Positions 12,501-24,200 of a DNA stretch of 64,000 nt are shown piece after piece. The DNA is from Xestospongia muta. Its lineage: Eukaryota; Porifera; Demospongiae; Haplosclerida; Petrosiidae. The position numbers were made by a program, and so were the translations under genes. The notes below the pieces were generated by a model, which was given only the letters and a program-made list of their open reading frames with translations, had not been told where the DNA came from and made no database searches. The first letter of the stretch is position 1, and every line of letters starts with the position of its first letter. The stretch covers positions 4,109,214-4,173,213 of the forward strand of contig OY848924.1 of the NCBI GenBank assembly GCA_963693285.1, written 5' to 3'.

Positions 12501-15500
12501 ATAATGCAAAGCAGTCTGATGATACTATAGAAAAAATAAATAGTAAAGAAAAAATAAATAGTAAATAATGAGGCTAAAATATCAATTATTAATAATTGTT
12601 CAATACTATAACAAATTTTCAAACATTTTCTAACCCTTGCTAATGAAAGATAACAAACAAAGGAGGCATCTATACAGTATATAAATAACTACCATATAGT
12701 AGGTAGTATTGGTAACATTATATTTTAACATTTCTAATATAGGCACCTCTCCAATGTAGACATTACTCCTGTCAATACGTATATTTGAATGTTCTAATAA
12801 TAGGGACCCTCTGGCTTCATATTTAATTTTAGAAGTGCCTAATTAATTAGACTACAACAATTTATATTGTAGCAGTTCTGGACCAGCAGTACAAAATTTA
12901 TTTAGAATATCACCTATTTACATGATTACATATAATAATGTAAGTAGGTGACACCTCAATTCAGGTCCCCTTTTCTTTTAAACTTTGTTTTCCTACTCTA
13001 ATAATAGGCACCTTGACTATAACATTATTTTAAGGTGTCCCTACATTAATATAATATGTAGTTATGAAAACTATACTAAGTTTCTCAAAATAAAGCTCAT
13101 TAATATATTGTTGTTACTTAAAATAAACCACATCTACTATTGCTACTACCAACTTCTGGTATATGGAATTTGTTAAATATTATGTCTCTTATACAGAGAT
13201 GTCAGAAATGATATGACTGGAAAAGGAATGACCTCACAACTTTCAACATTCATGAACGAAAAATCCTTCTTTGATTTACTTAGGTCAGTCTGTTTTAATA
13301 AACCATCTCACATTTCATTTTTGATTGACCTGAACAATCAATGTAATTATAACTCCACATACCAATGATGCATTTTAAAAAAATTCCTTAAATCATTTTA
13401 ATTGATTTATATATACAAATATTATACAAATGTGTTCTTTTAACAACTGACATTTCTTAAAATACTCAAATTGCCCTATCATCTAGATATTGGTGGCTTT
13501 TGGTCTTATCACTATATTATTGATGATGTTTCTGTTAGATACCTACCCAGTCATAGAATATACCAAAAAGGTAGAACCTTTCCTTAGTTAAAAATTGTTA
13601 TGATCTCAGTACCCAAGACAATATATAAATCTACTGCCCATATAAAACACAGCTATTAAAGTTAATATGGTTGACTATATGCTAATTTCAGAAACATTGA
13701 TCTTTATCACACTATTTAATTATAGCACATAACATTAATAGTGATTACTTAACCCGTTACAGTGTTTACTCCACAATCATGTCAATCAATTGTCACAGAA
13801 TGTAGATTTGTTGTTAGACACTGAATATTGAGTTTACTTGTATCTCATGACATGATGACTCAATATTAGTAATCACAAATATTTCATTGCTATTACTTCT
13901 TAAATTAGTTTGTATTATATGTAGTTTAGTATCAATAAACCTTTAAGTTAATATTCAATGAAATAAATGTTTATTAAATTGTTTGTAAAATATTTTAACC
14001 TCACCACACCCACTTCAATATGCATATACGAAATTAAACTCCATAAATAATATATATATTAGAAACCACCAAATTTCAAGGCTTTAAACTAACTACCACA
14101 AGTACTATTAACAATACATATACTATAATCAGTATACTAACCTCATATAAAGCACCATGTTTAACATTGACATTAGCACCTAATGCAAGTGCTACATTTA
14201 CATTATGCTTATCACCATTTTTAGTTGAAGTCAAAAGCAAGTCATCCTGTTAAAATAAATAATATGTTATAACTGTGATATGTACCTATATACAATTAGG
14301 TCATGTTTATAATATATCATACCATATAAGATCACTATGTCCATGTCATCATATACAGTAAATATATTATTATATCACTTACATTTCTAACTTGGTCCAT
14401 ATCTCCTCCAAAAGAACATAAGAGCTTAACAATGTTATTATGAGAATACCAGTGTGCTATATGAAGTGGACTATGTCCCCACTATAAAATGATTAATAAT
14501 AACAATAGATCATGTTTATATTACAAAACATCATACATTACTAGCATAATGTGTACTATCAGGGACATGTGTGTCACAAGGGGAAATCTAAGATCATGAC
14601 TATATGTATTTCCATATATGGATACAAATGATAAGTGTTTTATATTTTTATAAATTGTGCTCTAAATCCTCTTGGTAGATGAGCTTTATAAAGAATACAA
14701 AAAGGACATATAGAAATCTCTGTGTGGACAGGTGTTACAAACGAATGTCCCCATTTCTTTTTACCATGTAGCAAGGAAATGTCCATTCATTACTATTGTA
14801 ATGGGATCTAAATAAGCGATACAACATCCACAACAAGATTCTAGTATCTTTCCAAGCCCAAGATTAGTTTTTATGTACTGACAGAGAGCTCATCTTGTGA
14901 AATAAACATAATACATTATTCAACTGTTACAATCTGTTTGAATACAAAATCCTCCATAACCTCTAAGTCATATTCTTTTAAACACACTTTGATGTACAAA
15001 ACTTCTTTCTTTGTTTCTTAATTTTCCTCATCATTGTTAACAGTAATTATATTCATTGATTCTGTGACATACTTAACAATACTTGCACTATGACTGTGAA
15101 CTTAAGTGTATATTCCTTATATGGAATAATCACTGACCATGTTTCAATATATAGTGGTTAGGACACAAAATATTAGCTGTTGAACACTCATCCATAATGC
15201 TCATGTGTTCCTGGTACTATTGAACAAATATTAAACTAGTAGGACCCTAATTTGTTAACTTAATAGAAGACCTTGCTACTCACTAAAAGAGTATATTACC
15301 TGAGCAAAAGACATCAAAATGAAAATTTAATTTCAAAAGTTAGGGCAGGAATTATATATGATTGTTAGTTTATGTTGTCAGTATCATGTTTAGTGATGTC
15401 CATGTACATGTATATTATTATAACATCTTGTATTGATATAATACATACTAGTAGTATTATATACATATACATGGGTGAATAGAATACACAAGTACATGGA

Positions 15501-18187
15501 ATATAAACCATCTCTATACATAATACAAACCTCATCACAAATATTGGGATCTGCCTTAGCTGTTAAGAGTAAATGAACTATCTTAGTGTGTCCCATCCTT
15601 GAAGCACAACACAAAGCAGTCTGATCCTATAGAAAAAATAAAGAGTAAATAATGTGGCTACAAATTAAGTTCAATACTACATTAGATAAATATATAAAGT
15701 CAATCAGTTACATTATAGCGACAGTATTCATATTATAACACCATTTCAAGTTATTAACCTTGCTGTATGTGAGTGCAAAGTGGGGTTACTGTAGTCTGTC
15801 GGTGTGTATGCGTGTGTCTGTACTGTCTGTTTTGGGGGATTCTTTTGGAGCTGCTATAACTTGGCAAGTGAAACATTAGCAGCTACCAACATTTAGCAAC
15901 AAATAGAAAAATGTGTAGACTTTACAATAATAGTATCAAGAACACTGTCAAAGAAAATGAAAGCTTAAAACTTGCAAAAAGATTTTTAGGCAGCAGAAGT
16001 CAAGGTGCTGTTTATCTAAAAGTAAAAAAAAACTAAAAGTGAGATTTTTTAGCATGTTGTAGACAATCTTAGAGGAATACACATTAGGAAGACAGATGAG
16101 TCATTGGTAGAAAGAATCATTAAAAAAGTCCTGAAAAGTGTTTTCAAGATTGTACATGGACTTGTAGCAAAGTAACACATTTTGGAAAAATCTTAGCACT
16201 AAAGAAACTGCTACTAATAGTTAATATATATTGATTTATATTTGTACTACGGGACATTTCTAAAGAACATGTCATCTTCAAGTTACAATAAATTTTGTAT
16301 ATAAAATAATGATACATTTTAAAGTGTCATGTAAAGGCTCAAGAAACATTCCTCACGAATCTAGCACCTAATCTTGCTTGGCATTTGAATGATACTATCA
16401 CTAATTCAGTTATGAGGGATTTGTTACTAGTTATTAGTTACCGCTTCACAAACATGACAAGACTTATCATTTGTAATAGCCTTTCCTGTTTTTCCTTTGA
16501 TTGAAGAAAATGCTGAGTCATCAAACAACATTTGTAATGCGCATCATGTGATCCATCAATCATTTCACCACACCTTCTTGAATCTTAAATATGCATGTAT
16601 AGGCACTCTGATCTACACTGTGGACTGCAGCAAGGTTAAAGACTTTAGTGCATTTTTAATTGTTACAGTAATGACAACTTTGAGTTTTACTAGAAGTACA
16701 TCTTTTGTTTACATTGTGGTTATAATAATAGCAATGACTACTTCAAAACCTAATCAAATTAGATATTGCAAGGAATATTATTAATACTATGATTGATAAT
16801 ATTCATATCCTAATAGTGGACAGTAAGAGTTGGTATTGAGAATGTTTTCTGTGTACTACCAGTAGTATGTAAGCATCATGAAGGAGCATCTAATGTCATA
16901 ACTAACTGTTGTTGAAATCACAGCTATAACTAATAAACGTTAATGCTTTTATGGATTGTGGACTCTAACTTCATAGCTTGTAAAGCTTTAAAAAGCTAAG
17001 GGCATATAGAGAAATCTATATTGACATATAGGTAATATGTAGACAAAGTGTCACAAGCTTTATATGATGCAGCAAGGAAATGTCTCAACCTATGTTAACC
17101 TAGTAATAGAAAACATAAAGCTGGTAGAATGTTCTCAATAAAAACGCCAAAATTTTTGAAACTTAGGATTAGTAAGGATGGCAATTATATCATCTCAACA
17201 TAATAGCACATGTGACACAAACAATTTAAAATATCCAAAAATTATATTCAAATCTCTTTAAAATATCAGTGATGCATTGTTACTTTCTATGACTGTGCTA
17301 TTATGTAGGGATGATGTAATTGCCATCCTTCCTGTCTTATATGCATTTTTTGCATTAGATTAATGTACCCATCCTTTAATTTACTTCACTTCAAAATGTG
17401 ATTATTTACTTGGTTATAGATGTATGGTGATACCTAAAACTTTAATAATAAATACTATTACACAATTAACAAATTAAAACTTAGTAGAACAAGTAAGCTC
17501 AAAATAAAGCTAACCATACATAAGACTGGATGTCTAAAACAACTCTTTATATATAGAATAGCTAAGAAATTTTTTCAACACACAGTGTTTATGATCATAA
17601 GATCTACAGTATAAAAACAGATGTGCTCATTGAAATATAGCACACAGTGTTTATTGTATAGTGGCTTTTGAGTATCACACTGTGGATTAAACTGCTGGTA
17701 TCTAGACAAAATATTACAATCTCTTAGTATGTTATTTATCAAATTATTAGATGACAATGTCATCATATCATGACATCATATCAGTATAGCTCTATAGGAT
17801 TTTTAGGACAATCAAAATATTTCACTTCACATAACACTGAGTATTATATGACTTATCATGAAAATATTATATTGTATCCACAAACTTGTAATCATTAAAT
17901 TAATGACAACAAAGCTATCTATTACTATTAAACAATCATTTATTATTATAAGGTAATAACTTACTTCATTGTCTTGATAATTCACATTTGCCTTCTTTTG
18001 AATACAATCGTTTATGATATTGAATAGTCCATATGCAGCAGCTGCTAACATAATTTCATTCTAATTAATCACAACAAGTAAATACAAATAATATACATCA
18101 TAATAAATACAACAGTATATACAGTGTTGAGTTTAATTGCATATAATTGTGACTAGTACAATAAACCACTAATTAATTTCTCAGTTT

Positions 18188-18220
<33 letters not shown>

Positions 18221-21200
18221 TATATATATGTATATGTATGTATTCTTCTAATATTTATTATATAAATGGTAGATACAAGCTTATCAGCTTTACTGAATAC
18301 TTTGTCCTAAATCTCAAAGATGCTACATATTATTCTAAATGTACATGTAATGATAGGATCTCTATTAAAATGAATATTGTGTCTGAATATTATAATATTC
18401 TATTATGAACTATTATTCAGTTATTGAGGATGTTGTGTATTAGGATAAAGTGTTGAGGCTTCTTTTTATCAATTTTATTTATTATCTGAGTCAAAACTCT
18501 TAAGAACAGGACTGTAATGAGTCAAGTAGTTGAAATTAGACAAATAAAATATAAACCAATCTGTGATTGTTAATTAATGTATTTGTGTTGTTACCAAATA
18601 TGGTAAGTGACTTTCATTCCATTCTATCTATTACATGTAGTTCTACTGGTCAAATTTTGACAGCTCCTAATTACAATATTTCATCAATTGTTCCTGGCAA
18701 GATCTCATTCACTCCATATATTATAAATATCTACAACTCCAGCTACCCTCCAATAAATTTAGGGCTAACTTCATTACAACCTGTAGCTAATGACTGGCCT
18801 CAATTTGAGAGGATGACATTTGTATGTACAATATGTGATGATATGGACCTCAACACTACAACCTGTACTCCTGATGAATATCTGAACCCTCAATATCTTC
18901 CAGTACAAGTACTTTATTGTGAGTTATAAATTGCATTAAAACATCTTTTTAATTAGACCAGTATGTCTTAGAATGGACCAGGCTTACACAAGCATTACAA
19001 ATTATGTCCACACTTGTACAATCCAGCAAACTTAAGTCATGGTGTGGTTTTATATAGTCCATAGTAGTATGAGGCTGCAAGTACATATATCATACATTAT
19101 ACATCATATAGACTTGCTGTACTTAGGAAATATGACTGTATTGAATTAGATTCAGCTTGTTTTTGTACACTGTACCATGTTTAGTTTTCAGACTAATCTA
19201 ATTTAATTATCCTTCTTAAAGAGGTGTCCTCTTTACGATTTTGATTGATAAATTTACGTGTAATTCATAATAGAGAATCCATTTTCTTAAAGATGGATTT
19301 TTATTACTGTAACTGAATAATAGTTATAATAATAGGACAGAGAAATGTTTTGATCAAATGTTCTAATTGTTTATCATTTTCTGCTAATCAAAACATTAGG
19401 AAAGCACGTTCCAAATGTTCTACATAAAATTAAATACAAGAAGTAGCTGTTAGTTTAGCATAAAGTCCTTCATTTCATATGTACTAACTACGACCATATA
19501 TTAAATACTAAAAAAAATACTCCAGAACAACCAATAATCCTGTATTTCTTATATTGAATATATCCAGCACTTAAAATAATAATTATAAAAATATGTACAG
19601 ATGTATGAACAGATTCTAGTATTCATGTGACACAAATAACTAAGCAACAAAGCATACTTACTGTGTATTCCAATATATCATTAAAATTATTATCATTATA
19701 GCTATAATTTAAAATACAACATTTGGAATGATGAATATGGGTGTGGCTGCTGTGAAATATACAGTGACGCTCAAAAGAGTTTGGCTACACACGTGTTTCT
19801 TATTAAAAATAGTATTTAAGCTTTTTTATGTAGACAATGTGCAGTAATTAACAGTATATCTTACAGCTGCTCAGTTACATGTATCAAAAGCTCTGCACAC
19901 AAAAGCAGTTAGAGCATCAGTTATAAACTCGTTTAAACTCCTTGATTTATTGACATCTTTACTTACAAAAGATACCATAATTGGGGAAATTAATGCGACT
20001 GTCTTATCAATGTTATAAATGCAATTGTAGTAATGCTTAATTTCATGTATTTATGTATTATGGTTTGATTTATGATGTAATTTCTGGATTTATTTTGTAT
20101 TTAAATTCAAGTTATTTGTTAGTATTTCAGTTAGTTCTGCTATAGTTTTTGTCATAGTCAGTTATCCTGATTAAAGTGGAAAAGAGTACTGTCTTTTAAG
20201 TTACGACATAATTGGCGTTGGTAAGGTGGAAGAGTTCGATGGGAGCAAAGAAGATTGGGTGCAGTATGTGGAGTGGCTTGGACATTTTTTTGCGGCAAAT
20301 GATATAACAGAAGATGGCAAGAAGAAGGAAATCTTCTTGACAGTAGTAGGACTGGCAACGTTTAATATACTCAGGAACCTAATAGCACCAAGAAGCCAGG
20401 TGACCATATGTACAAAGAAAATGTGGAAGTTTTGGTGAAGCATTTTAAACCCACTCCTTCGGAGATAGTGGAACGGTTTAAATTTCACAGTCGTTTTAGG
20501 AAGCAGGGAGAATCTGTTTCAACATTCGTGGCAGAGCTGCGTTCCCTTTCGAAATATTGCAATTTTGGAGACACCTTGGAGGTGATGATAAGAGACAGGC
20601 TAGTGTGTGGCATAAATGATGACGGTATTCAGAGGAGGCTACTAGCTGAACAAGATCTGATATACAAGAAGGCGGTAGAACTCACAGAGAGTTTAGAAAT
20701 GGCTGTCCAAAATATGAAAGACCTGAAGACTTAGAAAGACGAAGTTGTAGATGTTCATAAATTGTTTAAGAAGAAAACAGAGCTAATAACAGTGTGTAAA
20801 GTCTGTTATCGATGCGTAAACAGGAGGCACATTGTAGCTAAATGTAAGGTAAATAAAGAAGATATTTGTCATCGTTGTGGTAAATCGGGACATTTACAAA
20901 AAAGCGTGTTGGAGTGAACAAAGCTAAAAGGACAGTTGGCAGGAAAGCACAACCAGAAGAAAGTGATGAAGAACAGTATACAGATGTTGTGTTTCAAGCT
21001 AATAGTACAAGAGTACCACCAATACTAGTCGACCTTACCATAGATGACCATAACATCTCCATGGAAATTGATACTGGAGCCTCTGCTTCTTTGATGTCTG
21101 AGAACCTATTCAAAAGGTTGTAGCCTGGGAGGTCTTTACAAGCCACAGAGGTGAAGCAGTGCTTATACTCAAAGCAAAACATACCTGTGTGAGTTGCTGC

Positions 21201-24200
21201 TATGTAAACGTTGTATACAAGGGGTTGGAGTTTACACAGCTGTCTTTAGTTATAGTAGCAGGGTCTGGCCCTTGTCTATTTGGAAAATAATAAGGTACAA
21301 AATGAATCATTACAAGCTCTGTTGTCTAGATATCCAAATGTCTTTGCTGAAGGGTTAGGTACATTGGTTGGATTTAAAGCAAGAATGTACATTGATCCAG
21401 CAGCACGTCTAAAGTTTTGGCGAGCAAGGTCAGTTCCATATGCATTGAGAAAGAAAGTTAAAGCAGAGATAACACATTTATTAGAGAAAGGTACAATAGA
21501 GCCAGTTGAATGGGCAGATTGGGCCACACCAATTGTTCCAGTCCTTAAAGGTGACAAAAATAGTGTTCGTATTTGTGGTAATTTTCGGTTGACAGTCAAC
21601 CCAGTTTCAAGGTTGGACAAGTAGCCGATCCCCAAAGTTGAAGATTTGTTTTCTCAATCAGAAAAACGGAAACATTTCACAAAGCTTGATTTGAGTCAAC
21701 CATACCAACAAATTCCATTAGACCAAGAGTCAAAAAAGTATGTTGTTATCAATACACACAGGGAACTGTTTCAGTATACGAGGTTGCCGTTCGGAATTTC
21801 CTCAGCCCCAGGAATATTTCAAAAAGTTATCGAAAGTTTGTTACAAGGAATAAAAGGGGCTGTTGTATATTTAGATGATATTTTAATTTCAGGTAATACA
21901 GAAGCAGAACATTTAAAAACGTTGGATAAAGTACTGAAACGTCTAAGTGAAGTGGGTCTCAAAGTGAAGCAAGAAAAGTGCATGTTTCTACAGACATCAG
22001 TCAAATACCTGGGACACAGGATAGATGCAGCTGGGTTACACGCACTCAAAGATAAAGTGAAAGCTGTGAAAGAAGCACCAACACCAAAATCAGTACACCA
22101 GCTGAAGGCTTACTAACGATTACTCTCATATTATAGCAAGTTCCTACCAAACTTATCAACAACACTGTACCCATTGTACAAACTGCTAAAGAAAAATTGT
22201 TCATGGAAGTGGGGGATTGAACAGCAGGAAGCATTTGAAGCATCGAAGAAACTATTAACATCAGATCAATTTGTAACCCATTTTGACCTGAATCTCAAGT
22301 TGATCCTGGCATGTGGTACATCAGAGGTACAGGATAGGAGCAGTGCTAGCACACTGTATGGAAGACGGTACTGGAAAACCTATTGGATATGCCTCTCGTA
22401 CATTGACTAAAGCTGAACGTAGTTACTCTCAGTTGGAAAAAGCAAGGCCTTGCCTGTATATTTGGGGTAAAAAAATTTCATAATTACTTATTTGGACACT
22501 CGTTTGAGATGCTGACAGACCACAAACCACTATTAGGTCTATTTAAAGAGGACAAATGAACATCACAACAAGCATCAGCTTGCATTAAAAGATGGTCATT
22601 ATTTTTGTCTGGATGTGAATATACACTTAAATTCAGGAGAACAACTGATCATGGTAACGCAGACGCATTGAGCAGACTACCAGTAGTACCAAAGAAAATA
22701 GATTTTCCACCAGAATTAGTATTTTTAACAGAGCACTTGGAGAACTCTCCAGTAACAGCACATGATATTCAAGTATGGACCAGGAGGGACCCTGAATTAG
22801 CGAGAGTTTTACAGTATATTTGGCAAGGATGGCCAGAAGAAGTTGATACACAACTAAATCAATACCACTCTAAACGAGCAGAGTTGTCAGTACATGAGGG
22901 CTGTATCTTGTGGGGAACGAGAGTTGTGATACCTGACCGGGGGAGAGAAGTGTTACAAGAGCTCCTTCAGGGACATCCTGGTATCTCGAGAATGACGTCC
23001 CTTGAGAGAATGCATGTATGGTGGTCAGGTCTGGACAAAGACATTGAAAAATTGTTACATGGTTATGTTAAATGTCAAGAGGCGATGACAGTACCACCAC
23101 CAGCACCACTGAACCCATGAAAGTGGCCAATGAGCCCTTGGGCAAGACTCCATCTTGATTTTGCCAGACCATTGGAAGAAAAAATATTCCTGATCATGAT
23201 TGATGCACATTCTAAATGGATAGAGGCGATTTGCACACACTCAATATCTTCAGCTGTAGTCATCAAAGAGCTTCGTTCAGTGTTTGCCTGATTTGGTTTC
23301 CCAGAAATGATTGTGACAGACAATGGTACCGGATTTGTTAGTCAAGATTTTAAGGTTTTCTTAGAAAAGAATGGAATTAAACATGTTACTTCAGCTCTGC
23401 ACCACCAAGCTTCAAATGGCCTGGCTGAAAGAGCAGTGCAAGCGGTAAAGAAAGGGTTGAAGAAAGTTTCAAAAGGATCAATTAAAGAGCACCTGGCAAA
23501 AGTATTATTATCATACAGGATTACACCACACACAACAATGGGTGTGTCGCTATCAGAGTTACAAATAGAAAGGAGACCGAGGACAGTATTGGATTTGTTG
23601 AAACCCCACACAGCTGATAGAATAGAGCCCAAACAATAGAAGCAGAAGCAACATCATGATCTAAGAGCTAAGGACAGAAAAGTTAAGATTGGAGACAAGA
23701 TATATTATTACAACCATGGTATTGGGAACAAATGGCTGCCAGGTCGAATTATTAAACAGACGGGTCCTGTTTCATTTTGTGTTGACTTAGATGATGGTCA
23801 CCATAAACGATGTCACCAAGACCTGTTATGACGAAGAGATACACAAGAAATTGGAGTTGAATTGCATTCAGATACAGCAGTAACTACTAGCAGTTACTTC
23901 CACTACGTCAACCACAGCGGTTGAAGAACCAATTGAGCAAAATACTCCTGAGACTAGTCGTACACTAAATGATCCGTTACTTATTGGTAATCATTATCCT
24001 CATTGCAATCGGCGACCAAAGCAATTTACTGAACCCATTGTGAGTTATTGACAGTTCATTATGTTTTATCTGTTCTTATTTCTAGTGGGGAGGAATGTAG
24101 TAATGCTTAATTTCATGTATTTATGAATTATGGTTTGATTTATGATGTAAATTCCGGTTTTATTTTAATTCATGTTATTTGTTAGTATTTCAGTTAGTTC

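Larger units (their letters stand above)
12276..14560 (-). repeat. Segmental duplication block B in gene 1
   Basis: This block is collinear with block A and carries exons 6-8. It is shorter because of several intron deletions. A third partial copy (15360-15645) holds only the DQT-type exon and its flanks. Confidence 0.85.

Noticed and set aside
16497..16784. 95-codon plus-strand frame
   Set aside because: It overlaps the end of an interspersed repeat, has a composition expected from AT-rich DNA and shows no domain pattern.
19653..19700. Possible 40-bp minus-strand exon (YNDNNFNDILEYT) between gene 1 exons 3 and 4
   Set aside because: It has plausible splice signals, but the length is not a multiple of three and would break the all-phase-0 series.
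20158..23632. Minus-strand frames of 60-119 codons across the gypsy element
   Set aside because: They are shadows of the plus-strand gag-pol region, whose motifs are clear.
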